A stretch of 64,000 nucleotides of DNA from Colwellia sp. (GTDB lineage Bacteria; Pseudomonadota; Gammaproteobacteria; Enterobacterales; Alteromonadaceae), in NCBI GenBank assembly GCA_013215385.1, contig JABSOY010000013.1, positions 62,001 to 126,000 of the forward strand. The letters run 5' to 3'. The notes beneath the pieces are model-generated. The model was not told the DNA's origin. It did no database searches and saw nothing but the letters and a program-made list of their open reading frames with translations. Shown piece by piece: positions 1 to 9,023 of this stretch. Both the position numbers and the translations under genes were made by a program. The first letter of the stretch is position 1, and every line of letters begins with the position of its first letter.

Positions 1-702
1 AGCTTGTTGGTCGTTAACTGAGTTGGTCGATAACGCTTTAGTTAGCTCTCCATTGGCAAGCGAATAGATGTGCTGAGCCTTACTAGCAAGTAAACTGTTG
101 TGAGTAACAATAATTAAACCTGCGTTGTTCTCTTGGCAAGATGCAAATAAAATATCAGAAATTTCATTGGCATTATGTTGGTCTAAATTCCCTGTGGGTT
201 CGTCAGCAAATATAAACTTGGGTGAAAATACTAACGCACGGGCGATTGCAACACGCTGTTGTTCTCCGCCACTTAATTGTGATGGTTTATGCTTAGCTCT
301 ATCTGATAAACCAACTTTTTCTAACCAGTATTCAGCCTTTTTAATTGCCTGTTTATCACCGCGTAATTTTAAAGGTAAAGCAACATTGTGCAAAGCGGTT
401 AATTCAGGCAGTAAATGGAACTGTTGAAAAATAAAGCCGATTTCAGCGCGTAAATTATCAAGCGTTGAGGTGTGATTATCATTTATGAAACGACCTTGAC
501 CTGAGGTAGGCACTTCTAATCCAGCAAGCAGCATAAGCAAGCTTGACTTACCAGCACCCGACGGACCTGTTATCGCGTACGATTGTCCTTGTTTTATTGA
601 CAAATCGAGGTTTTCAAATAACGTAATAGTAGAAGCGTTTTTTTCAGAAGCATTGTTTCTAAAAGATTGGGAAACGCTTTTTAATTCAATTGAACAAGAC
701 AT
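1..702 (-). CDS. ABC transporter ATP-binding protein, LolD/YbbA type (3' end cut by window edge)
   Basis: The frame stays open from ATG at 702 to the window edge, so the C-terminus is missing; about 234 residues are visible. Walker A GPSGAGKS lies at about residues 46-53, followed by the signature [15 protein letters not shown] and Walker B with [10 protein letters not shown], then a switch histidine in IVTHN. Signature and spacing match the MacB/LolD/YbbA group, ATPases that work with a FtsX-type permease to move lipids, lipoproteins or other substrates out of the inner membrane. The partner permease would lie to the left of the window. YbbA is the best guess because of length and lack of a transmembrane part, but LolD cannot be excluded. 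Confidence 0.9.
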   Translation of the reverse strand, partial: MSCSIELKSVSQSFRNNASEKNASTITLFENLDLSIKQGQSYAITGPSGAGKSSLLMLLAGLEVPTSGQGRFINDNHTSTLDNLRAEIGFIFQQFHLLPELTALHNVALPLKLRGDKQAIKKAEYWLEKVGLSDRAKHKPSQLSGGEQQRVAIARALVFSPKFIFADEPTGNLDQHNANEISDILFASCQENNAGLIIVTHNSLLASKAQHIYSLANGELTKALSTNSVNDQQA

Positions 703-1192
703 AAAATTGCACCACAGTAATATTTAGTGACGCTATCGTACTTAACCGCCTGTGAAACGAATGTGAAACTCAAGAGCAAATACGAGGGTAATGGTTTCAT
801 CTAGGTTTAAGATTATAAACTTCCATAACCACTAAATTCGGCTGAATCTGCTGGTGGATGTAAAGGTAATAACAGGCCTAAAAGCCTATTGTCGTAATGT
901 CAGCTTTTAAGCTTTAAAGGAACGGATTGAAATGTCTGGCCTTACCTATCTAAACACGGCTAATTGTCGTTTCAATGGTTGTTTTTTAATATATTAAGCC
1001 AGTTTTTTGTGGCACAAGCGACTATCACAACGAATAGTGAAGAGATAAAAATCCATGAGTTAGTATCTCTGTAATGCCAAACCTGTTGTGAAGATGCCAC
1101 AACAATAGGCAAAACAATCATTTGACTTAAACCGCTTTCCACCTAGGCTTATCAATAACGACTAATAAACAACTCTTGGTATTAGAAATCGT
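703..1192. other. Intergenic region between divergent genes
   Basis: About 490 bases between the ABC ATPase and the cysteine synthase, which point away from each other, so it must hold both promoters. All frames are closed by stops and no convincing remnant gene was seen. A TTGACT hexamer at 1122-1127 is a possible -35 element for the cysteine synthase, but no well-spaced -10 box follows. Confidence 0.4.
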
Positions 1193-2269
1193 ATGAACAT
1201 TTCAGTGCAAACTTCTAGCAAAACTATTGCCAAAAATATCACTGAATTGATCGGCAATACCGACTTATTACGAATTAACAGCCTTAGTGAGCTCACAGGC
1301 TGTGAAATATTACTTAAATGTGAACAGCAAAATCCAGGAGGCTCTATTAAAGATAGAGCGGCATTACAGTTAGTTAAAGATGCCATTTCAAGCGGTAAAT
1401 TAACACCAGGAATGACCATAGTTGAAGGTACTGCGGGCAATACTGGCATAGGTTTAGCTTTAGTTGCAAAAGCTTATGGTTATAAAATGTTAGTGGTTAT
1501 GCCCAAAGGCCAGGCCAAAGAAAAAGAACAAATGATTAGACTTTATGATGCCCAATTGATGTTAGTGGATGCCTGCCCTTTTACTGACCAAAATCACTTT
1601 TATCACACAGCTAAACGGCTTGGTGAAAAACATGATGATTACTGGTGGGCGGATCAATTTGAAAATATTAGCAACACAAAAGCACATTATTCACATACAG
1701 GGCCAGAAATTTGGGAACAAACACAAGGTAATGTTGACGCGCTCGTTTCTGTGGTAGGTACAGGCGGTACCATAGCAGGTAATTCAGTCTACTTATCAGA
1801 ACAAAATTCAAAATTAACAACCTGGTTGATCGATCCAGACGGTTCGGGAATTTATGCTTATTTAAAATCGGGGCGCTATCAAGGCAACGGGAGTTCCTTT
1901 ACTGAAGGCATAGGAATAATGCGTAGTGTCGAAAACTTTCGTCAGGCAAAAATAGATAAAGCTATCAGCTTACCCGATCAAGACTTGGTTGCTATTGCCC
2001 GACATGTAAGTCAGTCTGATGGTATATTTTTAGGAAGCAGTACCGCACTTAATGTTGCCGGTACTCTCTATGCAGCAGCAAAAATGGGGCCAGGAAAAAC
2101 CATTGTAACCTTTTTTTGTGACTTGGCTGAACGCTCTCAAGCAAAACTTTACAACCAAGACTTTTTATCCGAAAAAGACATTAGTAGTAATTATGAAACT
2201 ATAGAGGATATGTTTCTCAGATATCAAAAAGAGCCTGCTGATAGAGTAGTTAATGTAAGCAGGGATTAG
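1193..2269 (+). CDS. cysK: Cysteine synthase A family (PLP-dependent O-acetylserine sulfhydrylase)
   Basis: Fold-type II PLP enzyme that would make cysteine from O-acetylserine and sulfide. The PLP lysine is K53 in NPGGSIKDRAA, the phosphate-binding loop or substrate loop is GTAGNTG at 79-85, and GTGGTIAG plus the late GSSTALN segment fit the family. At 358 residues it is longer than typical CysK (about 320) because of a C-terminal tail after the TFFCDLAERSQAKLY segment. That ending is typical of a CysK subgroup distinct from CysM. The gene stands alone with no sulfur genes beside it. The ATG at 1193 has only a weak ribosome site but is the only start that keeps the conserved NITELIGNT segment with a short leader. 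Cystathionine beta-synthase-like activity is an alternative. Confidence 0.88.
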   Translation: MNISVQTSSKTIAKNITELIGNTDLLRINSLSELTGCEILLKCEQQNPGGSIKDRAALQLVKDAISSGKLTPGMTIVEGTAGNTGIGLALVAKAYGYKMLVVMPKGQAKEKEQMIRLYDAQLMLVDACPFTDQNHFYHTAKRLGEKHDDYWWADQFENISNTKAHYSHTGPEIWEQTQGNVDALVSVVGTGGTIAGNSVYLSEQNSKLTTWLIDPDGSGIYAYLKSGRYQGNGSSFTEGIGIMRSVENFRQAKIDKAISLPDQDLVAIARHVSQSDGIFLGSSTALNVAGTLYAAAKMGPGKTIVTFFCDLAERSQAKLYNQDFLSEKDISSNYETIEDMFLRYQKEPADRVVNVSRD

Positions 2270-2614
2270 GCTAATAGCTAAGTTTTTCGGCCATCGCCAT
2301 GATCCTGCCTGATACATTGCTTTGTCGACATCAGTTACAAATGAAATATCATCATTTGTATTTTTATCATGACCCAGATGCTCAACAACCTTCACAAATC
2401 TGATCCTACTTTAAATATCTCAAAGGTCTGCTTATCTATAAAAGTGAACGTTGCCATGTTGACTTAGTCCATCCTATTACGTCAGCTAACCTCTAAGCGC
2501 TGATATGATAATTTACCAAACTTATATGAAGTAGCGTATTTATCCTTGCTCGACTATGCCAGAAATTAGGCTAAAAACTACCTATGGTTTGATAAAAAAT
2601 ACAGACTTATAAAG
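2270..2614. other. Intergenic region between convergent genes
   Basis: About 345 bases where the cysteine synthase and the M23 peptidase converge. No strong terminator hairpin was found. Minus-strand frame 2165-2395 is open but overlaps the cysteine synthase; a short stretch in it reads DKAMYQAG, which faintly recalls the end of a GGDEF domain, too little to call. Confidence 0.3.
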
Positions 2615-3667
2615 TTATGATTTAAGTTCTACTTGGTTATGTTTAACTCGGCTGCCTCTTTCTATAATGCACTCATTTTTAGTGAGTTCTCCATTTATAC
2701 TCAAGTCGTTAAATTTAATGGGTAATCCCATAGAACGATAAAAACTTTCGCCGTCTTGTAAGTGGAAGTGTAAATGGGGTTCAGTGCCATTGCCACTAAA
2801 GCCACACATGCCCAAAAGCTGTCCCTGACTTACCTTGTCGCCAACTTTCGGGGCAATGCTATGACGTAATAAATGAGCGTAAAAACCGTACTCACCTTCA
2901 GCATGTTTAATAATAATATAATTGCCGGCCATTTCTCGTGCTAAAAAATCAACAACAAAATAACCAACAGCAAAGCCATCACCTAATCCATCAACCACTT
3001 TAACAACTTCACCATCGGCGGCTGCTACAATTTCTTGACCATAACAATAGTAGTCTGTTACTTGGTTTCCTTTCGCTTTATGGCGGGAGAACTGTTCGTC
3101 GGCCATAACAAAGTCGTACGCATATCGTTGTGTTAATACATTCCATGAGTGTGATGTTGCCGGTGTATGTCCACCATGATATATCAACCATTCGTTGTTA
3201 AAGGGTAAGCGATATTGTGTTTTAGACTGAAAATTAGCAAACTGCTCTGGGCTGTGCTTTATCCGGCCGTTTATAATCCCTTGGCCGACAAGTTGTTTAA
3301 TTTGCTGATAGAGTAAAAATGGATTTAGTATCGATAATAAAATTGAGGGGTAATAGGTGAAAATAGGTGCGAACTTGCCAAGCCTGAAAATAGGCGCAGG
3401 CATAGGCCAGCTGTATGCAGGATGCAAATCTTTCTCTGGATCTTGAGTATTGTTAGCTGAATTATATCGTCGTACAAACCATGAACTCAAAAAGTAGACA
3501 CCAAAATAGTTCGCAAAATCAAGTAACGTAGACCACTTAAAGTCTAACCAATAAATGGCGGATAAGTTAATAGCAGTTGCAACAATAAGCGTGAAAATGA
3601 CGGGATAAAACCATCCTAGAGGTTCAGTTATCGTACTGCTTTGGTTGTGCTCATCAGAATTTTGCAT
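2615..3667 (-). CDS. Membrane-anchored M23-family (LytM) metallopeptidase
   Basis: A 350-residue protein with two or three N-terminal hydrophobic segments (about 18-40, 48-65 and near 125) and a C-terminal M23 domain. The domain carries the HLHFH motif at about 298-302 and a YAHLL segment upstream, and it folds as a lysostaphin-like beta sheet in GDGEVV/VGDKVSQGQ-type repeats. M23 enzymes cut peptidoglycan cross-bridges or activate amidases. The usual first zinc motif HxGxDF reads RYAYDF here, so that ligand is either replaced or supplied by the histidine in SHSWN eleven residues earlier. The protein may therefore be a regulator and not an active peptidase. It is monocistronic, divergent from the HTH gene at 3821. 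Confidence 0.75.
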   Translation of the reverse strand: MQNSDEHNQSSTITEPLGWFYPVIFTLIVATAINLSAIYWLDFKWSTLLDFANYFGVYFLSSWFVRRYNSANNTQDPEKDLHPAYSWPMPAPIFRLGKFAPIFTYYPSILLSILNPFLLYQQIKQLVGQGIINGRIKHSPEQFANFQSKTQYRLPFNNEWLIYHGGHTPATSHSWNVLTQRYAYDFVMADEQFSRHKAKGNQVTDYYCYGQEIVAAADGEVVKVVDGLGDGFAVGYFVVDFLAREMAGNYIIIKHAEGEYGFYAHLLRHSIAPKVGDKVSQGQLLGMCGFSGNGTEPHLHFHLQDGESFYRSMGLPIKFNDLSINGELTKNECIIERGSRVKHNQVELKS

Positions 3668-3820
3668 ACAGTGGTTAACTCATCTTGTAATTTTATGATG
3701 TGATAGTGAATTAATTTTAGTCGAACTTAAAGTATCATTAGAAAAGTACTAATAATTGATACCTTTTAATACATAAATTGATACTATGACTTTAAGTAGT
3801 TGTTAACTTTCGTCGGTATT

Positions 3821-4597
3821 ATGAATAACAAAATGAATGAACACCTCATTAGTCAGTGTCTGAAAATTATTAAAGGTAAATTAAAAGCAAGAAAGATGAC
3901 TTATCTTGATATCGCTGAGATTCTTGCTGTGTCTGAGAATACAGTAAAGCGTATGCTTAATGCTAAAGATATAGGTTTTGACCGACTACTGATGTTAGCC
4001 GAATTATGCGAAATGCAACTTGATACGCTACTAGCCGAAGCCAAAGAGCGACCAAAAACTTGCAATTTTTTTACGCCCGAACAAGACGAAGCTTTTTATC
4101 GAATGCCTAATTTATGGCACTATTTTAGTGAGATTTTTTATTATTCAAAATCACCAGAAGCGATTAAAAAAGAAAACAACATCACTGACCTATCAACCTA
4201 TAGGTATCTACGAGCACTTGAAAAACTTGGTTTGCTAGAATTATTACCGAATAATAATATTAAACTCTTAGTCGCTACTCCAATAGGTTTTTCGTCAGAT
4301 AGTTTAGTGCTCAAAACCCATATAGCTCGATTTATTAAAAGCACTTGCGACACGGTTATATCTGGCGAAAAATCACCGCAACATTTCATGTGGGTGAAAC
4401 CGATGCGCATGCCATTAACGTTATTTAAAAAAATGAATGAAGAATTAGTAAGCACAATAAACAAGTATACAGAAGTCGCCGAAATTGCTTACGTAAATGA
4501 CTTAACATTACCCGAGTTTCAAACAACGCTGGTAGGTCATCCTCTTGATTTAGGTGACTATAAAGACGCTGACATAATCGATATCGAAGAAATTTAA
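3821..4597 (+). CDS. XRE-like helix-turn-helix transcriptional regulator with unknown C-terminal region
   Basis: 258 residues. The N-terminal part (LKARKMTYLDIAEILAVSENTVKRML) is a Cro/C1-type helix-turn-helix. The remainder, about residues 80-258, contains a second possible winged-helix stretch (SKSPEAIKKENNITDLSTYRYLRALEKLG) and no recognised ligand domain. A TTG at 3800 would extend the frame by seven residues, but ATG 3821 begins MNNKMNEHLISQ and is preferred. This layout is common in uncharacterised regulators of marine Gammaproteobacteria. It lies divergent to the M23 gene, whose transcription it could influence; that is only inferred from position. Confidence 0.7.
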   Translation: MNNKMNEHLISQCLKIIKGKLKARKMTYLDIAEILAVSENTVKRMLNAKDIGFDRLLMLAELCEMQLDTLLAEAKERPKTCNFFTPEQDEAFYRMPNLWHYFSEIFYYSKSPEAIKKENNITDLSTYRYLRALEKLGLLELLPNNNIKLLVATPIGFSSDSLVLKTHIARFIKSTCDTVISGEKSPQHFMWVKPMRMPLTLFKKMNEELVSTINKYTEVAEIAYVNDLTLPEFQTTLVGHPLDLGDYKDADIIDIEEI

Positions 4598-4796
4598 GCG
4601 TATATCAGTTTTATCTCGACAAGCTATGTTTTGACTTTTTCGGTAATCATAATGACATTGCTCTTTTATCAGTAATACATTGTTATTTATTTGGTTAAAA
4701 ACCTGGCAAATTTCCGACCAACAATTTTTTAGATTTCACCTTTATTTCACACTAAAGACAATACCATTTAATTTTTAATACCCACGAAGGTAAAAG

Positions 4797-5525
4797 ATGA
4801 TGAATAAGTATTATTTGTTACTGATCTGCTTTGGCGCAGTTTTTAACGTTAGTGCAGCAGAAAATACTTCAGCTGAATTAGCGTCGTTTAAAGAAAAAAT
4901 GAATCGCGCTATTATAAAAGTTGAACAGACAGAGAAAAAACGTTGGTCTTATAAAGTATCTCGTTATGAAGACGAGGAAGGTGACATATCAAGCAGTATT
5001 GAGGAATATTCGCCACAATCAAGTGAACGATGGCTGCTGAAGAAAATTAATGGTCAACGACCAACAAAAAAACAAATTAAAAAATTTGCTAAAAAGAAAC
5101 GAGAACAAAGCAATGCAAAGCAGCAAGGAGATAATATACAACTCCCACTACGCAAGCTAATTAACCCAGAAAGTTTGTCTTTAGTCTCTAATGACGAAAA
5201 ACATATTGTTATGGCATTTAATGTTGATATCCATAAATTAGGGAAAGATTCGATGGGTAAGTTACAAGGAAAATTAGTCTATCAAAAAGATAAACAGTTT
5301 ATTGAAAAAATAACCATTTGGAATAATGCCGATTTTTCCCCGATGTTTAGTGCCAACATTACTGAATTAGCCTTAACTTTTACTTTTGTCGATATTAATG
5401 GCGCAGTACTAGCCAAGAAAAATGAAATAAAGATGAAAGGTAGCTTTGCCTACTTCACCGAAATCAACGAAACTTCTCTAGATAGTTTTTCCAATTATTT
5501 ATACCAAGGCAAGCAAGTTAACTAA
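4797..5525 (+). CDS. Secreted protein of unknown function
   Basis: 242 residues with a clear signal peptide (MMNKYYLLLICFGAVFNVSAAE, cleavage after about 20-21). The mature part is lysine-rich and mostly beta-strand-like, with no cysteine, no metal motif and no transmembrane segment, so it is probably periplasmic. The ribosome site GAAGG at 4786-4790 serves ATG 4797 or ATG 4800, which differ by one Met. I do not recognise the family. It is a single gene between the HTH regulator and the cassette-like region. Confidence 0.7.
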   Translation: MMNKYYLLLICFGAVFNVSAAENTSAELASFKEKMNRAIIKVEQTEKKRWSYKVSRYEDEEGDISSSIEEYSPQSSERWLLKKINGQRPTKKQIKKFAKKKREQSNAKQQGDNIQLPLRKLINPESLSLVSNDEKHIVMAFNVDIHKLGKDSMGKLQGKLVYQKDKQFIEKITIWNNADFSPMFSANITELALTFTFVDINGAVLAKKNEIKMKGSFAYFTEINETSLDSFSNYLYQGKQVN

Positions 5526-5834
5526 GCCGTGATAAAGGAAAAATTGGTTATCTAGTATTTTATCAGCTCAAATCGCTAAAAAAATGTACGGCATGGTTAA
5601 AGCTATTTCAGAATGATTACCATGTTGGTCGCTAAACTCGTTTTAAAATTACTGAGTGACAGCTCATATTATGCCAATAACTGGTATGAGAACATTTTTT
5701 ATGGCGCTAACAGCCAATAAAGTTAAAGATAAAAATCCGTAGTCAAAATCAGTTGACCACCACAGTATTAGGGGTAACTGCTGGTCGGGTCTTACTCATG
5801 ATTAAGGGGGGGAAATAACTCTATATGGTTAAAG
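5526..5834. other. Decayed stretch at the start of the cassette-like region
   Basis: No convincing gene. A 35-residue plus-strand frame (5613-5720, MITMLVAKLVLKLL then SSYYANNWYENIFYGANSQ) and a shorter frame ending at 5816 are the only open pieces and lack ribosome sites. They may be eroded cassette genes. Confidence 0.3.
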
Positions 5835-5957
5835 TTGGCTCTAATATTTTGTATTGCTGCAGCACTGGCTCTAGACATCATTTACTCGAACTCCTCTAAA
5901 CTAGGTCATATAATTGGGTTTGCTGTATCCTTGCTTATTTTAACCAACTATTTTTAG
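5835..5957 (+). CDS. Possible small membrane protein without a canonical start
   Basis: The frame encodes about 40 residues from TTG 5835 (MALIFCIAAALALDIIY, then GHIIGFAVSLLILTNYF) with two hydrophobic helices joined by a short polar loop. It is open back to about 5800, including an in-frame tryptophan before the TTG, and a purine-rich AGGGGGG run lies upstream, but there is no ATG in this frame. It could be a real two-helix miniprotein or a gene that lost its start. Its stop sits inside the repeated spacer motif CCAACTATTTTTAGCC, as seen after several neighbouring genes. Confidence 0.3.
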   Translation: MALIFCIAAALALDIIYSNSSKLGHIIGFAVSLLILTNYF

Positions 5958-5973
5958 CCTCTTAATGAGGTAA
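5937..5973 (+). repeat. attC-like spacer, 3' half
   Basis: Contains CCAACTATTTTTAGCC and then CTCTTAATGAGGTAAC. The same block recurs in other spacers of this region (6388, 10573, and degraded at 8304) and resembles the right half of an integron recombination site. The left half is not clear. Confidence 0.4.
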
Positions 5974-5997
5974 CTTCATCGTAAGGAGTATTTTTTT

Positions 5998-6324
5998 ATG
6001 AAATTATTCGCCGCTATTTTATTGGCTTTATCTACATTTTCATGTGCCACTATGAAAACTATTGATCCTCCACAAAATCATATTGATATTTCCCATAATG
6101 GTAAAAAAAGTTATTGTGAAGAAATACCAAGAATTTATAGTGGTCTTTCGTATAATTTCTGCCTTTTATACGGAGAGCCAAGTAAAAGGGTAAATGTAGG
6201 CAGCTCTTTTAACAATGTACCTTTTGTTTTTATTGATACCGTTTTCTCAGTGGTCTCAGATACTGTTGTTTTACCCTATACAATAGTTATGCAAGCTGAG
6301 AAAGGATCTATTAAAGTGAAGTAA
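5998..6324 (+). CDS. YceK/YidQ-family (DUF1375) lipoprotein
   Basis: 108 residues starting at ATG 5998 with AAGGAG a dozen bases upstream. The signal sequence ends at a lipobox-like FSC (C16), so the product is probably a lipoprotein. The mature part has IYSGLSYNFCLLYG and FIDTVFSVVSDTVVLPYTI, the pattern of the YceK/YidQ family of small outer-membrane lipoproteins with unknown function. Its genes often sit alone. Here it sits between attC-like spacers, consistent with a mobile cassette. Confidence 0.75.
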   Translation: MKLFAAILLALSTFSCATMKTIDPPQNHIDISHNGKKSYCEEIPRIYSGLSYNFCLLYGEPSKRVNVGSSFNNVPFVFIDTVFSVVSDTVVLPYTIVMQAEKGSIKVK

Positions 6325-6334
6325 CTAGATAATA

Positions 6335-6423
6335 AGCTATTCAAAAAGAACAAATAACAGTTGTCTATTTGCTCCTTTGTCGCTTATAACCGACTATTTT
6401 TAGCCTTTTAAAGGAAGATATAA
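6335..6423 (+). repeat. attC-like spacer after the YceK-like gene
   Basis: Includes a perfect six-base stem CAAATA ... TATTTG around an ACAGTTGTC loop, then GTCGCTTATAACCGACTATTTTTAGCC and a TTTTAAAGG segment. It matches the spacer block at 5944 and 10572 and looks like a degenerate integron cassette recombination site. Confidence 0.45.
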
Positions 6424-6528
6424 CTCAATGAATAGTCATTTATATTACTTTAGCCGACGTCTTAAAATAAAATAATGCCGAGAGGCATTAATAAAAAATC
6501 GATGGCTCCGATATGAAACTGGACGGAT

Positions 6529-7542
6529 ATGATTAGTACAACTAATTTTACGGCTAAACGCCCTATACTTAGTTTTGTATTACTGACTTACTTCATTACT
6601 TGGGGGGTATGGTTCTCGTTACCCGTTTTTGCCGGTTCAGATTGGACCCTTTTAAAAGTACTGGTGGGAATTGGCATGGGGCCTGGTTTAGCGGCCCTCA
6701 TAATGGACTGGTTGCACAATAAACAAGCGATAGTTGTTACACGTCAATGGATTATTGCTTTCACCCTGATATTTATCATAATAACAACAATACACTGCTC
6801 CAGCTTAGTCAGCGGAAATGCATCCAATCCGATGAAGTTTACTACCGTAACTGCTCCGGGTTTTAGTTTGACTGGAGTACTTGGCTCCATGCTGTCTGCA
6901 ATGGTTTGTGCGTTTATTGTCGCCTCATGCGTAACCAGGAGAAATGTAAATCTTCGCAATGTTTTTGCAGTGCGTGCGCCGGTAAGGTGGTGGTGTCTGG
7001 CTTTGTTTCTTCCTGCTTTATTTTATCTTTTTGGGTATGTGTTTTTATGGGCGACAGGGCAAGAGTTTAGTTACTTTATAGACCCGGACTTAACATTATC
7101 TAGTTGGATTTTATATTCAATCCGCGCCATTGTTTTTACTTTACTGATTGTTGCGGTCGGAGAAGAAGTAGGTTGGCGAGGGTGGATGCTTCCTAGACTT
7201 TTGCAAAAATATAATCCGCTAAAAAGCTCGATAATACTTGGCGTGGTTTGGGGCGGGTGGCATTTCCCTCTCTTTTTTAATGGCTTTTATTCCGACAGTC
7301 CGGAATTGATTATTGGCTACTTATTGCTAGGGCCTGTTTATGCTATTCTCTACACTTGGTTCTATATTCGAACCGGTGGAAATCTACTGCTAGTTATTGT
7401 TTTACATACAATGATGAACAGTATTGATTTGATTCTAGCTCCTTCACCATCAATTGCATTCATTTTCTTATTGGTATTGGCGCTAGTTATTACGGATAAA
7501 ATGTGGCGTATAAAGGTTGCTTCTTTAAAAAAGCCGGCGTAA
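6529..7542 (+). CDS. CPBP (CAAX/Abi) family intramembrane metalloprotease
   Basis: 337 residues with about eight hydrophobic segments. All three CPBP motifs are visible: EEVGWRGWMLPRL (glutamate pair and arginine), the VVWGGWHFPLF histidine motif, and LHTMMNS. Members act as Rce1-like proteases or as bacteriocin self-immunity proteins in the inner membrane. The ATG at 6529 has a poor ribosome site but gives an N-terminus that runs straight into the first helix. Another CPBP-like gene lies 4 kb away in the same array (11698), so two unrelated-looking members share this region. Function in immunity is inference. Confidence 0.85.
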   Translation: MISTTNFTAKRPILSFVLLTYFITWGVWFSLPVFAGSDWTLLKVLVGIGMGPGLAALIMDWLHNKQAIVVTRQWIIAFTLIFIIITTIHCSSLVSGNASNPMKFTTVTAPGFSLTGVLGSMLSAMVCAFIVASCVTRRNVNLRNVFAVRAPVRWWCLALFLPALFYLFGYVFLWATGQEFSYFIDPDLTLSSWILYSIRAIVFTLLIVAVGEEVGWRGWMLPRLLQKYNPLKSSIILGVVWGGWHFPLFFNGFYSDSPELIIGYLLLGPVYAILYTWFYIRTGGNLLLVIVLHTMMNSIDLILAPSPSIAFIFLLVLALVITDKMWRIKVASLKKPA

Positions 7543-7547
7543 GTTTC

Positions 7548-7668
7548 GCTTTATATCAACGTTGAAGTGCGACACAAGATTTAAATGGACAATGAACACT
7601 TGGTTTTTTACTGTGCTCAGCATTATAATTTACTATATTTAGCCGCTAAATGTGGTGTTAAACTTTAA
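7548..7668 (+). repeat. attC-like site with a good core
   Basis: Reads ATTTAAATGGAC on the left and ATTTAGCCGCTAAATG then GTGTTAAAC on the right, so the outer arms can pair and the 3' core GTTAAAC fits the integron consensus GTTRRRY. About 120 bases long, within the size range of attC sites. Confidence 0.55.
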
Positions 7669-7680
7669 GGGACTATCGTT

Positions 7681-8241
7681 ATCAAAAAGCTCTACTGTAT
7701 TTTAATAAGTGTTTTTCTATCGGTAAGTAGTCAATCAGCTGAAAGTGAAAAAAAAGAGGACGCTTTCTCTTTCAAGGTAAAACTAGCTAGTCCCATAATT
7801 GTTGATAATTTCGAATTAGACAAGCTATCCTCCTTGCAAGTTACCATCAAAGAGCAGGAGTTAGTGCCATTACCAAAAAGCTCTTTTAATAAGCACAAGA
7901 AGGATTTTATTAAAAAAGAACAAACTTTCAAAAATGCTTCGCCACTGCTAAATAAACAAGCCTGTAGAGATAATATTGATGTAACTTATCGTGTTATTGA
8001 CCAAAGTGCTGTTAGTGGGGTGTTTCAAGCTAAAGTCCAAGCTCAAGGGATAATACTTTCGCTATCTCAAGACCAAAAAGATATTAAATTAAAGGCTACG
8101 GGTTGGTTTACAAAAAATGTAAATTTACAAAAGTGGCAACCTTATTTAGAAAAACCACCACTAGCCAAAGGTATTTTATTAAAAGTTGGCTCAGAGTTTT
8201 GGGACAGTAAAACTAACTGGTATCTGTGTGGTGTAAATTAA
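7681..8241 (+). CDS. Secreted protein of unknown function, start codon ATC or mutated
   Basis: The frame has no ATG/GTG/TTG near its natural N-terminus, yet an AAGGGA ribosome site at 7667-7672 sits eight bases before an ATC at 7681. From there it reads a signal peptide, IKKLYCILISVFLSVSSQSA then ESEKK, cleaved after about residue 20. A usable TTG at 7834 would discard the signal peptide and 51 codons. So either ATC is used as a rare start or a point change destroyed an ATG. The mature protein (about 166 residues) has two cysteines (NKQACRDN and WYLCGVN) near its middle and end, likely a disulfide in the periplasm. No family recognised. Confidence 0.55.
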   Translation: MKKLYCILISVFLSVSSQSAESEKKEDAFSFKVKLASPIIVDNFELDKLSSLQVTIKEQELVPLPKSSFNKHKKDFIKKEQTFKNASPLLNKQACRDNIDVTYRVIDQSAVSGVFQAKVQAQGIILSLSQDQKDIKLKATGWFTKNVNLQKWQPYLEKPPLAKGILLKVGSEFWDSKTNWYLCGVN

Positions 8242-8242
8242 A

Positions 8243-8325
8243 CTATAAACTGCTTTAATGAGCGCTAAACAGTTAGTTAACGCTTCGTTACTCGTACCTT
8301 TTGGCCAACTATTTTTATCAAACAA
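8243..8325 (+). repeat. attC-like spacer before the Bax-like gene
   Basis: Contains GAGCGCTAAACAGTTAGTTAACGC and a CCAACTATTTTTATC block like those of neighbouring spacers. Degenerate; the arms pair only partly. Confidence 0.35.
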
Positions 8326-8339
8326 AAAAGGAAAAAACT

Positions 8340-9023
8340 GTGCAGCTTACTAAGCAAACTAAAATAGCTATCGCGATTGCTCTTCTATTGAGCATAATCT
8401 TGTTGATTTTCTATATGACTCAAAAGGAAGCTGAATTACCTCCGATGACAGTACAAGAAAAAAAAGCAAGGTTCAGCTCGTTAATTGTTCCCGCTGTTAA
8501 TAAAGTCTATGCAAAGTTGATGACACGATATGAGAAAATTAAAAAAATAACAGCTGCTGGGCAAAGCAATGATGAAATTGAACAATTGAAAATTGAATAT
8601 AAAGCGACTACCAACAGTGAATTGCTTATGGCACTAAAACCACATCCTAGGAGTATTGCTGTAGCACAAGCTGCAATGGAAAGCTCTTGGGCTACTTCTC
8701 GTTTTTTTAGAGAAGCTAATAATATCTTTGGTGTCTGGTCATTTGATGAAGATGAACCTCGTATTGCCGCGTTGCAAAAGCGTGGTGATAAAACCATTTG
8801 GGTAAAGAAATACAACACTATTGAAGAAGCTGTTTATGATTATTATCGCACTTTAGCCAGAAGCAGTGCTTTTGCTGAATTTCGGCAAACCAAAATGTTA
8901 ACCAATGACCCTTTTATACTTGTGACCAAGCTAGATCGTTACTCAGAAAAAGGTAGCTTATACGGTGAAGAACTAACGGCAATCATCAAGTTTAATAAAT
9001 TTAATGATTATGATAAAAATTAA
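8340..9023 (+). CDS. Bax/FlgJ-like glucosaminidase (GH73-type), membrane anchored
   Basis: The GTG at 8340 is chosen because AAGGA at 8328-8332 is seven bases upstream and the frame then opens with a single N-terminal anchor (KIAIAIALLLSIILLIFYM). The rest, residues about 90-225, matches the Bax-like glucosaminidase domain: SIAVAQAAMESSWATSRFFREANNIFGVW with the presumed catalytic glutamate in AMESSW, then YDYYRTLARSSAFAEFR and KLDRYSEKG. Such enzymes cut the glycan backbone of peptidoglycan from the periplasmic face. A second lytic enzyme gene, mltD, is at 16-17 kb, but this one sits in the cassette-like array as a stand-alone unit. Confidence 0.85.
   Translation: MQLTKQTKIAIAIALLLSIILLIFYMTQKEAELPPMTVQEKKARFSSLIVPAVNKVYAKLMTRYEKIKKITAAGQSNDEIEQLKIEYKATTNSELLMALKPHPRSIAVAQAAMESSWATSRFFREANNIFGVWSFDEDEPRIAALQKRGDKTIWVKKYNTIEEAVYDYYRTLARSSAFAEFRQTKMLTNDPFILVTKLDRYSEKGSLYGEELTAIIKFNKFNDYDKN

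Noticed and set aside
2165..2395. Minus-strand frame with a GGDEF-like DKAMYQAG stretch
   Set aside because: Only eight residues resemble the family and the frame overlaps the cysteine synthase gene; likely chance.
5738..5816. Possible transposase remnant (RGNCW-like reading)
   Set aside because: The resemblance covers a few residues, needs stop codons to be ignored, and no inverted repeats or target duplication are seen.
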